A stretch of DNA of 64,000 nucleotides, taken from positions 62,001 through 126,000 of the forward strand of contig CAXAZF010000001.1 of the NCBI GenBank assembly GCA_963973455.1. Direction: 5' to 3'. Shown piece after piece: positions 15,793 to 24,961 of the stretch; position 1 is the stretch's first letter, and every line of letters begins with the position of its first letter. The notes below the pieces were generated by a model. The model worked only from the letters and a program-made list of their open reading frames with translations. It did no database searches and was not told where the DNA came from. Made by a program: the position numbers and the translations under genes. This stretch comes from Marixanthomonas sp002364245 (GTDB lineage: Bacteria; Bacteroidota; Bacteroidia; Flavobacteriales; Flavobacteriaceae).

Positions 15793-16631
15793 AAGAAATA
15801 TTCGACATAGTATCCAAAACTTGTAGCAAAAATGTGACGAATGCGTATAGCACGTCTTTTTCGCTTGCTACTAAAATGTTGGCGCCTACCATAAGACAAG
15901 ATATCTATAATATTTATGGTTTTGTCCGTTTTGCTGATGAGATAGTAGATTCCTTCCATGAATATGATAAAGAAACATTGTTCAATAGGTTTGAAAAAGA
16001 CTTGCATCATTCTTTAACTGAAAAAATAAGTCTAAACCCTATTTTAAATTCCTTTCAGCATACGGTACACAAATACACAATCGAAAAGCATTTAATCGAT
16101 TCTTTTATGAAAAGCATGCGATTGGATCTTTCAAAAAAAGAATACATTACTGAGCCTGAATACAAAGAATACATTTATGGCTCAGCAGATGTTGTTGGCC
16201 TTATGTGCTTAAAAGTATTTGTAAAAGGTGATGTCGATAAATATGAGGCATTAAAAGAATCTGCAATGCGTTTAGGTTCTGCGTTTCAAAAAGTAAATTT
16301 TCTACGCGATTTAAAAGAAGATTTTGAAGATTTGAGCCGCACGTATTTTCCAAATACCAATTTAGAGGCCTTAGATGAAGTTTCAAAACAAAAAATAATT
16401 GAAGAAATTGAAGAAGATTTCAGAAAAGGGTACGAAGGAATCTTACTTTTACCTGCAGAAGCTAAATTTGGGGTTTTTATGGCCTACCGCTATTACAAGC
16501 GACTTTTAAAGAAGCTTCAGAAAACACCCGCAATAGAAATTAAAAACACACGTATTCGTGTTCCTAACTATGAGAAGTTTGGGCTTTTAACACGAAGTTA
16601 TGTAAAATACCAGTTAAAACTAGTAAGGTAA
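15789..16631 (+). CDS. crtB: Phytoene synthase
   Basis: CrtB condenses two geranylgeranyl-PP into phytoene. The 280-residue protein has the two Asp-rich prenyl-binding motifs, FADEIVDSF at about 47-55 and LRDLKEDFEDLSRTYFP at about 172-188, and the squalene/phytoene synthase pattern YGSADVVGLM. The start is GTG, four bases overlapping the crtI stop. No gene for geranylgeranyl-PP synthase is in the window, so that substrate is made elsewhere. It is followed three bases later by crtZ. Confidence 0.95.
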   Translation: MKEIFDIVSKTCSKNVTNAYSTSFSLATKMLAPTIRQDIYNIYGFVRFADEIVDSFHEYDKETLFNRFEKDLHHSLTEKISLNPILNSFQHTVHKYTIEKHLIDSFMKSMRLDLSKKEYITEPEYKEYIYGSADVVGLMCLKVFVKGDVDKYEALKESAMRLGSAFQKVNFLRDLKEDFEDLSRTYFPNTNLEALDEVSKQKIIEEIEEDFRKGYEGILLLPAEAKFGVFMAYRYYKRLLKKLQKTPAIEIKNTRIRVPNYEKFGLLTRSYVKYQLKLVR

Positions 16632-16633
16632 TT

Positions 16634-17083
16634 ATGACAACATTTTTTTGGATACTTATCTTTTTAACCACTTTTTGCATTATGGAATTTATGGCGTGGT
16701 TTACGCATAAATACGTCATGCACGGTTTTTTGTGGAAGCTGCACAAAGACCACCACCATAAAGACCACAGCAGTTGGTGGGAACGTAACGACTTCTTTTT
16801 TATCTTTTACGCTGCCGTGAGCATTGGCTGTTTCATTGGATGGGAATATTATGGGGTATGGGCTGGATTGCCCATCGGTTTGGGTATTTTTGCCTATGGC
16901 CTTGCTTATTTCTTTGTTCATGATATATTTATACATCAACGTTTTAAAATGTTTAGAAATGCCAATAATTGGTATGCAAAAGGGATACGTAGAGCACATA
17001 AAATGCACCACAAGCACTTAGGAAAAGAAGATGGGGAATGTTTTGGAATGTTATTTCCTCCATTACGATTTTTTAAAAAGTAA
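16634..17083 (+). CDS. crtZ: Beta-carotene 3-hydroxylase
   Basis: A 149-residue membrane di-iron hydroxylase that adds 3-hydroxyl groups to beta-carotene, giving zeaxanthin. The His clusters of the fatty-acid hydroxylase superfamily are all present: HKYVMHG (about 16-22), HKDHHHKDH, HDIFIHQRF, and HKMHHKHLG. The four hydrophobic helices are as expected. It lies between crtB and the cyclase gene with gaps of only 2-3 bases. Confidence 0.95.
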   Translation: MTTFFWILIFLTTFCIMEFMAWFTHKYVMHGFLWKLHKDHHHKDHSSWWERNDFFFIFYAAVSIGCFIGWEYYGVWAGLPIGLGIFAYGLAYFFVHDIFIHQRFKMFRNANNWYAKGIRRAHKMHHKHLGKEDGECFGMLFPPLRFFKK

Positions 17084-17086
17084 TAC

Positions 17087-17779
17087 ATGAATAATTTATA
17101 TCTGTGGCTCGCACTTGGGTCATTCAGTATTCCCTTTTTATTTAGTTTTCATCCACGGCTACAGTTTTATAAAAAGTGGCGCTCATTTTTTCCAGCCGTT
17201 GCTATTATGATGGCTATTTTTATTCCATGGGATATTGTATTTACTGCTAACCAATTTTGGGGTTTTAACGATGCTTACTTAACAGGGATTTACATTTTTA
17301 ATCTTCCTATTGAAGAATGGCTTTTCTTCATTTGTATCCCTTATGCTTGCATCTTTACGCATTATGCGTTACACGAATTGTTTCCGAAATTTTCCTTTTC
17401 TGAAAAATTCACTTCTATTTTCTATGTATTGCTTGCGAGTACGCTAATAATCCTGTTATGGTATTACTACGATCGCTGGTACACACTTGTAAACTTTCTT
17501 TATGCCCTTATTTTGTTAGGCTTAGTTTATAACTATCGGAAAAAGTGGTTGATGGATTTTCTACCTACCTATTTTATTATCTTCATCCCGTTCTTTTTAG
17601 TAAACGGAATTTTAACCGGAACTGGAATTGAAGACCAAGTAGTTTGGTACAATGATGCTGAAAATATGGGAATTCGACTACTCACCATACCAATTGAAGA
17701 TACCATCTACAATTTAGGAATGCTATTGACCGTTTTTGTTTGTACCGAAATTTTTGAAAATCGATACAACAAAGTGTAA
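17087..17779 (+). CDS. crtY: Lycopene cyclase, CrtYcd-type fused membrane protein
   Basis: A 230-residue integral membrane protein made of two related halves, each with the lycopene cyclase domain signature: NLPIEEWLFFICIPY in the first (about residues 64-78) and TIPIEDTIYNLG in the second. This is the fused form of the heterodimeric CrtYc/CrtYd enzyme known from actinobacteria and common in Bacteroidota, unrelated to the FAD-dependent plant-type CrtY. It closes lycopene ends into beta-carotene. It is last in the operon crtI-crtB-crtZ-crtYcd. Confidence 0.93.
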   Translation: MNNLYLWLALGSFSIPFLFSFHPRLQFYKKWRSFFPAVAIMMAIFIPWDIVFTANQFWGFNDAYLTGIYIFNLPIEEWLFFICIPYACIFTHYALHELFPKFSFSEKFTSIFYVLLASTLIILLWYYYDRWYTLVNFLYALILLGLVYNYRKKWLMDFLPTYFIIFIPFFLVNGILTGTGIEDQVVWYNDAENMGIRLLTIPIEDTIYNLGMLLTVFVCTEIFENRYNKV

Positions 17780-17805
17780 TTTTACAGTATAGTTTTTTAA
17801 TCTAC

Positions 17806-18300
17806 ATGATGAACAAAAGTAACTACACAGAAGAAAACAAAAAGTTTATGAAACGCGCCATTGACTTAGCCGAAAAAGGTATGGATGCCAACGCTGGGGG
17901 ACCATTTGGCGCTGTGGTTGTAAAAGATGGCGAAATTATTGCCGAAGGCCATAACAATGTCACTTCCACAAACGACCCTACTGCTCATGCCGAAGTAGTG
18001 GCCATACGCCGTGCTTGCGAAAAATTAGAAAGTTTTCAATTAACCGATTGCGTTATTTACACGTCTTGTGAGCCCTGCCCCATGTGTTTGGGCGCAATCT
18101 ATTGGGCTCGTCCTAAAAAAGTGTTTTACGCTTGTAATAGAGAAGATGCAGCCGAAATAAACTTTGACGACCAGTTTATCTATGATGAAATTGATAAGGA
18201 AATTAGTAATCGAGAAATAGATTTTGTTCGTATGCTACGAGAAGAAGCTGTTAAAGTATTTGATAAATGGGACAATAAAAATAATAAAACCGTCTATTAA
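17806..18300 (+). CDS. Cytidine/deoxycytidylate deaminase-family nucleoside deaminase, guanine deaminase-like
   Basis: A 164-residue zinc deaminase. The zinc site is HAE (about residues 65-67) plus PCPMC (about 93-97), and the N-terminal GGPFGAVVVKDGEIIAEGHN is typical. The C-terminal NFDDQFIYDEIDKE and the ending KTVY resemble Bacillus-type guanine deaminase (GuaD), which turns guanine into xanthine, more than the tRNA deaminase TadA. An ATG one codon later (17809) is an equal start. It follows the cyclase gene by 26 bases, so it may be expressed with it, though its role is unrelated. Confidence 0.85.
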   Translation: MMNKSNYTEENKKFMKRAIDLAEKGMDANAGGPFGAVVVKDGEIIAEGHNNVTSTNDPTAHAEVVAIRRACEKLESFQLTDCVIYTSCEPCPMCLGAIYWARPKKVFYACNREDAAEINFDDQFIYDEIDKEISNREIDFVRMLREEAVKVFDKWDNKNNKTVY

Positions 18301-18304
18301 AAAG

Positions 18305-18868
18305 CTATTCGGTTAATAGCCCATCAATAATCTTCTTGGTCTTTTTACTATCCCAATCCGCAGCACCTATTTCTTTTATAATAATCTCACCTTCCTTTGA
18401 AATAAGATAGGTTGTAGGCAAGGATTTGGAAAATAAGACTTCAGGCGACTTTGTTTGTTGGATATATACTGGGAAAGTATAACCTTTCTTTTCCATAAAA
18501 CGTTGTACAATTTCAGGTTCTTCTGAAGTGACCAGATAAAAATCAACCTGGTCGCCATATTCATCATAAAGGTTTTGAAGTGAAGGCATTTCAGCAATAC
18601 AGGGCGGACACCAAGTAGCCCAAAAGTTCAGTAACACAACATTTCTTTCTGAAGTTGAAAAATCTACCCGTTTATTTTCTATCGTTTGTAAACCCCAATT
18701 ATAGTCGGTAAGCTGTTTTCTTTCTTCGGTATTCGTTTCCGAAGGACTAAAGGAAATCAAACGTTGTACAAAAACTTGAATGGGCATTCGCGTTTGTGGA
18801 ATTATCAATAAAGCCAACACGGCAAGAAACAAGATGTTTCCTTTATTCTTTTTAAAAAATTGCTTCAT
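18305..18868 (-). CDS. TlpA/ResA-like thiol-disulfide oxidoreductase
   Basis: A 187-residue protein with one N-terminal membrane anchor (about 12-25) and a periplasmic thioredoxin fold. The redox motif is WCPPC in FWATWCPPCIAEMPSL, and the cis-proline strand is SLPTTYLI. Such proteins supply electrons for cytochrome c maturation or repair of periplasmic disulfides. It is convergent with the deaminase gene, with only four bases between stops, and stands alone on its strand. Confidence 0.88.
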   Translation of the reverse strand: MKQFFKKNKGNILFLAVLALLIIPQTRMPIQVFVQRLISFSPSETNTEERKQLTDYNWGLQTIENKRVDFSTSERNVVLLNFWATWCPPCIAEMPSLQNLYDEYGDQVDFYLVTSEEPEIVQRFMEKKGYTFPVYIQQTKSPEVLFSKSLPTTYLISKEGEIIIKEIGAADWDSKKTKKIIDGLLTE

Positions 18869-18898
18869 ATTGCATCTATTTTCTTCGCCCGTTATAAC

Positions 18899-18936
18899 AA
18901 AAAACCCGCCAAAATCAATATTTGACAGGTTTTTTG
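18899..18936 (-). terminator. Terminator of the aconitase gene
   Basis: In the minus transcript ACCUGUCAAA pairs fully with UUUGGCGGGU, using two G-U pairs, around a short A/T loop, with A-run before and T-run after. On the plus strand those two pairs would be A-C mismatches, so the hairpin is made for the minus direction. It lies 38 bases after the aconitase stop. Confidence 0.75.
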
Positions 18937-18973
18937 AAAAGTTTAGTATTTCAGATAAAATCTGAACTGTTGC

Positions 18974-21238
18974 TTAGGCATTCTGCTTTTTAATCAAGTT
19001 AAGAGCAGAACCTTCACGATACCAGCTTATTTGTGCATCGTTATAGGTATGGTTCGCTTTAATTGTGTCTTTGCTACCATCTTTATGCACTATTTCAATA
19101 GTCAATGGTTTATTAGGTGCAAAGTCTGCAATATCAACAAAATTGAACGTGTCATCTTCTTGAATTAAATCGTAATCTGCTTCGTTATCAAAAGTCAATC
19201 CTAACATTCCTTGTTTCTTCAAATTTGTTTCGTGGATACGTGCAAACGATTTAACCAATACAGCTGCAACACCTAAGTGACGTGGCTCCATAGCTGCGTG
19301 CTCACGAGAAGAACCTTCCCCATAGTTATGATCCCCCACAACAATGGTTTTAATTCCTTTTGCTTTGTATTCACGTTGCACATCTGGCACACCACCATAT
19401 TCGCCATCTAATTGGTTTTTAACAAAGTTTGTCTTTTTGTTATATGCATTTACCGCACCAATTAAACAGTTGTTTGAAATGTTATCCAAATGTCCTCTAT
19501 AACGTAACCAAGGCCCAGCCATTGAAATATGGTCGGTTGTACATTTTCCGAATGCTTTAATTAGCAATTTCATGCCTTGCATTTCAGAATCTTGAATAGG
19601 CTCAAAAGGTGTTAATAATTGAAGGCGTTCACTGTCCTTAGCTACTTTCACTTCAACTCCACTTCCATCTTCTCTTGGTTCTACATATCCGTTTTCTTCT
19701 ACTTCAAAACCTTCTGGTGGTAATTCAATACCTCTTGGCTCATCTAGTTTTACTTCTTGCCCTTCTTCGTTAACCAATGTATCGTTCATCGGGTCAAAAT
19801 CCAATCGACCTGAAATAGCGATTGCGGCTACCATTTCTGGTGAACCTACAAAAGCGTGTGTATTTGGGTTACCGTCTGCTCGTTTTGAGAAGTTTCGGTT
19901 AAACGAGTGTACAATGGTGTTTTTTTCTTCGCCTTTGCGGTCACTACGATCCCACTGACCAATACAAGGACCACAGGCGTTTGTAAATACAGTTGCTCCT
20001 AAATCTTCAAAAACATTTAAAAGTCCGTCACGTTCAGCAGTAAACCTAATTTGCTCACTTCCTGGGTTGATACCAAAATCACTCTTCGGTTTTAATTTTT
20101 TATCGATAGCCTGTTGTGCAATGGAAGCCGCCCGTGTTAAATCTTCATACGAAGAGTTGGTACACGAACCGATTAATCCCCAATCTACTTTAATTGGCCA
20201 ATCGTTCTTTTTCGCTTTTTCACCTAACTGCCCAACTGGTGTCGCTAAATCTGGCGTAAAAGGTCCGTTTAAATGTGGACGTAATTCAGAAAGGTTGATT
20301 TCGATTACTTCATCAAAATATTGTTCAGGATTTGCGTATACCTCATCATCCCCTGTTAAGTGCTCTCTAATTTTGTTTGCTTCATCAGCAATCTCTTCAC
20401 GTTCGGTTGCTCTAAGGAAACGCTCCATAGAGTCATCATATCCAAACGTAGAAGTTGTTGCACCAATTTCAGCACCCATATTACAAATGGTTCCTTTTCC
20501 AGTACACGAAAGGTTTTGTGCACCAGGTCCGAAATATTCAACAATCGCTCCTGTTCCTCCTTTTACGGTAAGGATACCAGCAACTTTAAGTATCACATCT
20601 TTTGAAGCTGTCCAACCGTTTAATTCGCCAGTAAGCTTCACTCCTATTAACTTCGGAAATTTAAGTTCCCAAGGCATTCCGGCCATCACATCTACTGCAT
20701 CTGCACCACCAACACCAATAGCAACCATACCCAATCCACCAGCATTTACTGTGTGTGAATCGGTACCGATCATCATTCCACCTGGGAATGCATAATTTTC
20801 CAATACTACTTGGTGAATAATACCTGCACCTGGTTTCCAGAAACCAATTCCGTATTTATTGGAAACAGACTCCAAAAAGTTAAAAACTTCATGGCTACTT
20901 TTGTTGGCACTTGCTAAATCTTTCTCTGCACCTTGTTTTGCTTGTATCAAGTGGTCACAATGTACGGTTGTAGGCACGGCAACTTTATCTTTCCCTGCCT
21001 GCATAAACTGAAGTAACGCCATCTGTGCCGTTGCATCTTGACACGCAATACGGTCTGGTGAAAACTCAACGTAATCCTTTCCTCGCTCAAAAGCTTCGGA
21101 AGGTTTACCATCCCATAGGTGGCTGTATAATATTTTTTCAGAAAGGGTTAAAGGTTTCCCGACAATTTCACGCGCTTTATCCACACGTTCTGCCATTTGG
21201 GAATACACCTTTTTTATCATGTCAATGTCAAATGCCAT
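18974..21238 (-). CDS. acn: Aconitate hydratase, mitochondrial type
   Basis: A 754-residue 4Fe-4S enzyme that isomerises citrate to isocitrate in the TCA cycle. The cluster cysteines lie in GSCTNSS (about residue 357) and in ACGPCIGQW (about 421-425). The active-site loop of the C-terminal domain is visible in GEGSSREHAAMEPRHLG. The layout, with IGTDSHTVNAGGLG near 160, and the length fit the mitochondrial-like aconitase of Bacteroidota. It is a single-gene unit with its own terminator. A long frame on the opposite strand is a shadow. Confidence 0.96.
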   Translation of the reverse strand: MAFDIDMIKKVYSQMAERVDKAREIVGKPLTLSEKILYSHLWDGKPSEAFERGKDYVEFSPDRIACQDATAQMALLQFMQAGKDKVAVPTTVHCDHLIQAKQGAEKDLASANKSSHEVFNFLESVSNKYGIGFWKPGAGIIHQVVLENYAFPGGMMIGTDSHTVNAGGLGMVAIGVGGADAVDVMAGMPWELKFPKLIGVKLTGELNGWTASKDVILKVAGILTVKGGTGAIVEYFGPGAQNLSCTGKGTICNMGAEIGATTSTFGYDDSMERFLRATEREEIADEANKIREHLTGDDEVYANPEQYFDEVIEINLSELRPHLNGPFTPDLATPVGQLGEKAKKNDWPIKVDWGLIGSCTNSSYEDLTRAASIAQQAIDKKLKPKSDFGINPGSEQIRFTAERDGLLNVFEDLGATVFTNACGPCIGQWDRSDRKGEEKNTIVHSFNRNFSKRADGNPNTHAFVGSPEMVAAIAISGRLDFDPMNDTLVNEEGQEVKLDEPRGIELPPEGFEVEENGYVEPREDGSGVEVKVAKDSERLQLLTPFEPIQDSEMQGMKLLIKAFGKCTTDHISMAGPWLRYRGHLDNISNNCLIGAVNAYNKKTNFVKNQLDGEYGGVPDVQREYKAKGIKTIVVGDHNYGEGSSREHAAMEPRHLGVAAVLVKSFARIHETNLKKQGMLGLTFDNEADYDLIQEDDTFNFVDIADFAPNKPLTIEIVHKDGSKDTIKANHTYNDAQISWYREGSALNLIKKQNA

Positions 21239-21507
21239 AGTTTTGTTTTTTTGATTTTTTGAAGTTCTGCGAAATTACAAAATTTCATTATAATTTAAAA
21301 ATGTTTAACGAACTGCGTTAAACACTGTTTATTTTACAAAGAATTATAGTTTTTGATATAAATAATTATCAATTACATAATTTTTAATATGCAAAATTAT
21401 GAATTTGAAAATCCTTTGGTTTTGAAGTGTTTGAAAAGTAGGAAAAAAACAATAAAAAAGTTTGATTCTAAATAAGAAGAATGTTATTTATGAACTATTG
21501 GAATCAA

Positions 21508-22080
21508 TTAATTATCAGAATCTATATCGCTCGTAGGTTTTCCATTCATAAATAAAAAATCCTCGAAAGTATATTTTTCTTTAATATTTTTTTTCAGGTT
21601 AATTACATAAATGTGTTCGGTTGTCTGTATGCCCGAATGATTAGACCTTTCACCAAGTTTTTTTAAATATTCTATCTTTCCATTTAAGTAATTATCAATA
21701 ATAAATTTGTAATAATTATCATTTGGATAATCATAAACAGTATCTACAACAATTTTTCGAGGTCTTTCTTCACTATTTTCTAAATAATAATATTTTGAAT
21801 TATCAACATCATAAACAACCCCTGCGAACTCTTTACTTTTCCATCTTGGAAGAGGCGAGTAATGATAAATAATATGATTTGTGTTTTGAATTCTTTCTTT
21901 TAATGCTTTTAAAACTAACTTATGAGGGTTAAAAGAACTTCTCTTAACTGCGTCTTTTCCATATTTTTCGACAAGCTCATTGTGGTAACCATCATTTAAA
22001 GAAGAAACCTCTTTATAAAACTTAGACGTACTGCAACTAACAAATAATATTATATAAAAAATTAAAGCAATATATTTCAT
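21508..22080 (-). CDS. Hypothetical lipoprotein
   Basis: A protein of about 190 residues with a lipoprotein signal (MKYIALIFYIILFVSC) if started at 22080; an ATG four codons earlier is also possible. The mature part is charged and aromatic, with YYYLENSEERPRK and DYPNDNYYKFIIDNYL. No known domain recognised. Base composition is more AT-rich than that of neighbouring genes. It sits alone, with 269 bases of AT-rich spacer (no hairpin or clear promoter seen) before aconitase and 79 bases after the small membrane gene. It could be a recent acquisition or a fast-evolving family. Confidence 0.65.
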   Translation of the reverse strand: MKYIALIFYIILFVSCSTSKFYKEVSSLNDGYHNELVEKYGKDAVKRSSFNPHKLVLKALKERIQNTNHIIYHYSPLPRWKSKEFAGVVYDVDNSKYYYLENSEERPRKIVVDTVYDYPNDNYYKFIIDNYLNGKIEYLKKLGERSNHSGIQTTEHIYVINLKKNIKEKYTFEDFLFMNGKPTSDIDSDN

Positions 22081-22171
22081 TGGTTTTTGCATTTTAAATT
22101 GCTCTTTTTTGATTTATAAAAAAATAGAGATAATAATATATTGATTTAAATAAGAATACAATTTAATCAAA

Positions 22172-22372
22172 TCACTTCCTATACATCAAAATCAGTTTAA
22201 CGATGGCAATGATAGAGGCTACTACTTCAATAATTGAGCCTATGGCAATAAAAATAGTGGCATCGATAAATCCTAAATCCCAATGTAATATTTTAAAAGC
22301 AGCACCTATGGTAATCAATACCATTCCTATCAAAAAAAGAATAATAGGCAGTAAAAACTTTTTAAGTTGCAT
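22172..22372 (-). CDS. Small two-helix membrane protein, GldL N-terminus-like
   Basis: A 66-residue protein made of two transmembrane helices (about 6-27 and 36-62) around a short loop. The segment IGAAFKILHWDLGF strongly recalls the N-terminal helix pair of the gliding motor protein GldL, which has a similar FKxxHW stretch. It lacks the long cytoplasmic part of GldL, so it is not the motor itself. Its ATG overlaps the last base of the moxR stop codon, so it is translated with the MoxR ATPase. Function unknown. Confidence 0.7.
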   Translation of the reverse strand: MQLKKFLLPIILFLIGMVLITIGAAFKILHWDLGFIDATIFIAIGSIIEVVASIIAIVKLILMYRK

Positions 22373-23325
22373 TAAAAAAGGCTTGTGATGATTTTCTCAA
22401 TAGTTAAGCCTTCGGCTTCGGCTTTGTAGTTTTTAATTAATCGGTGGCGTAGTATTCCTGTAGCCACTTTTTGAACGTCCTCAATATCTGGCGAAAACTT
22501 TCCGTGTAAGGCTGCATTGGCTTTTGCAGCTAAAATTAGGTTTTGCGAAGCCCTTGGTCCTGCTCCCCAATCAATATAATTTTTCACCAGTTCTGGCGCT
22601 GCTTGACTGTCAGGACGTGTTTTTCCAACAAGTGTCACCGCATATTCAATAACATTATCTGCTACTGGTATTTTACGGATGAGTTGCTGGTATTCGATGA
22701 TTTCTTCCGCAGTGAACAACGAATTAACTTCGTTTTGAACACCGGCTGTAGTCGATTTAACCACTTCAACCTCTTCAGAAAAAGAAGGGTAATCTAGGTT
22801 AACAGCAAACATAAAACGGTCCAACTGTGCTTCGGGCAATGGGTAGGTTCCCTCCTGCTCGATAGGGTTTTGGGTAGCCAATACAAAATAAGGTAAATCT
22901 AGTTTATAATGTTGCCCTGCAATGGTTACCGCTCGTTCCTGCATCGCTTCCAGCAAAGCTGCTTGGGTTTTGGGCGGCGTACGGTTTATCTCATCGGCCA
23001 AAATTATATTGGCGAAAATGGGACCTTTTATAAATTTAAAATTTCGGTCTTTATCTAAAATTTCAGAACCCAAAATATCACTCGGCATTAAATCTGGCGT
23101 AAACTGAATACGCTTAAATTTAAGCCCCAACGTTTGTGCAACCGTATTGACCAATAATGTTTTTGCCAGTCCAGGAACACCGATTAATAAGGCGTGACCC
23201 CCAGAAAAAATAGACAGCAACACTTGTTCTACCACTTCGTCTTGCCCAACGATAACTTTACTTATTTCGGTGCGTAAAGCGTTGTACTTTGATACGAGTT
23301 GTTTTACTGCTGCTACGTCTGACAT
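22372..23325 (-). CDS. MoxR-family AAA+ ATPase
   Basis: A 317-residue cytoplasmic AAA+ ATPase. Walker A is GVPGLAKT (about 48-55), Walker B is IILADEINR, sensor 1 is the Asn of LATQNPIEQEGTYPLPEAQLDRF, and the lid domain ends GILRHRLIKNY. MoxR proteins act as chaperones that help insert metals or assemble complexes, usually with a DUF58/VWA partner next door. No DUF58 or VWA gene is adjacent here; the next gene is a small GldL-like membrane protein. Upstream on the same strand are three parvulin-type chaperone genes. Confidence 0.93.
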   Translation of the reverse strand: MSDVAAVKQLVSKYNALRTEISKVIVGQDEVVEQVLLSIFSGGHALLIGVPGLAKTLLVNTVAQTLGLKFKRIQFTPDLMPSDILGSEILDKDRNFKFIKGPIFANIILADEINRTPPKTQAALLEAMQERAVTIAGQHYKLDLPYFVLATQNPIEQEGTYPLPEAQLDRFMFAVNLDYPSFSEEVEVVKSTTAGVQNEVNSLFTAEEIIEYQQLIRKIPVADNVIEYAVTLVGKTRPDSQAAPELVKNYIDWGAGPRASQNLILAAKANAALHGKFSPDIEDVQKVATGILRHRLIKNYKAEAEGLTIEKIITSLF

Positions 23326-23512
23326 ATTAGAGGGTAGTTATTAGTGGTTAGTTTTTTGACTCTCCTTTCCAGCTCAGTTACTCAGGAAATTGAGTTATTG
23401 AAAATAATAAAATTTTATATTTTAAAAAATGGTTTTGCTGTTTGTTATTTTACTTATTAAATATACATTCTTTACATGGTGGCAATATTAATTACAAACC
23501 ACCGATTAAAGA

Positions 23513-24961
23513 CTACTTTTTAAGCCAGTTGCTTGCAAAGTCACAATCTTGGTAATCTTCATTTACCTTTACGTACGTTTCCTCAATTTTTTCGTTTTGC
23601 CATTTTTCAATAGCTTTTACCTGTTTTTGTTTGAGGGCCAATTCTTTGATTTTCTCATAATCTTTTGAAAAGTCGGCTTTGTGCTCATCGTATTTACGGG
23701 TTACGGTAAGGAATTTGAATTTAGCTTTACCGGTACGGTCCCTATCTGAATAAATTTTTGAAATCTCATTGGCTTTTAGGTTATATACTTGGGCACTTAA
23801 AGCAGGATCCATTTTTGTGAGTTCAAAACGTGTGTCTCCAGATACTGGGTTTACCAATTGACCACCGCTGAAACGGGTTTCTTTTTCGTCGGAATACCTC
23901 ATAGCTGCATCTGTAAAAGAAATTTCGCCGTTGACCACCTTGGTTCGGATACTATCAATTTTAGTTCTTGCTTCGTCTATGGTAGTTTGCGAAACATCTG
24001 GCAACATTAAAATATGCCGAACATCTAACTCTTGACCTTTTACTTTATCGACCATTAAGATATGGAAGCCGAACTCTGTTTCAAAAGGTTCGCTTACCTC
24101 ACCTTCTTGAAGGGAAAATGCCGTATCGATAAACTCTTTAGCAAGAGGTGAACCTTTTTTAATTCCTTTATACAACCCACCTTTTGAGCTTGATCCAGGG
24201 TCTTTGGAATATAAAACAGCTTTGGTTGAAAAACTAGCACCGTTTTCTACAACATCACGGCGTATTTGGTTAAGCTCATCTATTACATCTTGGCGAGCTT
24301 CTTCAGTAATTTCTGGTTCAATAACTATTTGAGCCACTTCTACTTCGGCGCCAAAAACCGGACGGTCTTCTTCAGGGATAGAGAAGAAAAACTCACGAAC
24401 TTCTTCGGGGGTTACTTCAACATCCTCAATAATTTTCCGTTGCATTTCCTGTGCCAGTGCAATGGTTTTATTTACTTCAAATAGCTCACTACGCAATTGA
24501 GCCATATTATCCTTTCGGTAGTATTCTACTACTTTTTCCTCACTTCCCAATTCACTGACCATATAATCCATTTGCTGGCTAATTTGATCGTTTATTTGAG
24601 CATCTGCAACAATTACACTATCAACTTTGGCGTGATGCGCATACAGTTTGTCTTCCATTAACTTGCCCACTAACTCACACCTGGTAATATCTTTGATATC
24701 GAGCCCCTGTTGTTGCATTTCTAAGTATCCTTTATCAATATCACTATCTAAAATAACATATTCGCCGACTACTGCACTTACCCCTTCTGCCTTAAAGCGT
24801 TTAAAGGGTTTTATGGAGTCTGATTTTTTGGCTACTACCTTTATTGAGTCTTCAGCTTTGTTTTTTGCAACGCCTGTACTGTCCACGGTAACTACTTCTT
24901 GTGCTACTGCCATATTTGCCAATAACATAAATAGTACCATTACAACATTACTGGTTTTCAT
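23513..24961 (-). CDS. SurA-like peptidyl-prolyl isomerase (periplasmic)
   Basis: A 482-residue periplasmic chaperone. A cleavable signal ends near NMAVAQ, then comes a SurA N-terminal helical domain, then two parvulin domains (about 175-275 and 290-400) with EVAQIVI, the GGLYKGIKKGSPL turn and the pair FGFHILMVDKVKGQ / DVRHILMLPDV. I start at 24961 because the open frame before it overlaps the preceding gene more and has no signal; even so 14 bases overlap. It escorts outer-membrane proteins. It is third in a row of three related genes. Confidence 0.9.
   Translation of the reverse strand: MKTSNVVMVLFMLLANMAVAQEVVTVDSTGVAKNKAEDSIKVVAKKSDSIKPFKRFKAEGVSAVVGEYVILDSDIDKGYLEMQQQGLDIKDITRCELVGKLMEDKLYAHHAKVDSVIVADAQINDQISQQMDYMVSELGSEEKVVEYYRKDNMAQLRSELFEVNKTIALAQEMQRKIIEDVEVTPEEVREFFFSIPEEDRPVFGAEVEVAQIVIEPEITEEARQDVIDELNQIRRDVVENGASFSTKAVLYSKDPGSSSKGGLYKGIKKGSPLAKEFIDTAFSLQEGEVSEPFETEFGFHILMVDKVKGQELDVRHILMLPDVSQTTIDEARTKIDSIRTKVVNGEISFTDAAMRYSDEKETRFSGGQLVNPVSGDTRFELTKMDPALSAQVYNLKANEISKIYSDRDRTGKAKFKFLTVTRKYDEHKADFSKDYEKIKELALKQKQVKAIEKWQNEKIEETYVKVNEDYQDCDFASNWLKK

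Noticed and set aside
20067..20795. A 242-codon open frame on the plus strand inside the aconitase gene
   Set aside because: It is the antisense shadow of a strongly conserved gene, with no promoter and no known motif.
23326..23512. A GGTGG/CCACC hairpin between the MoxR and SurA genes
   Set aside because: The arms are only five bases with a long loop and no T-run, so I do not call a terminator.
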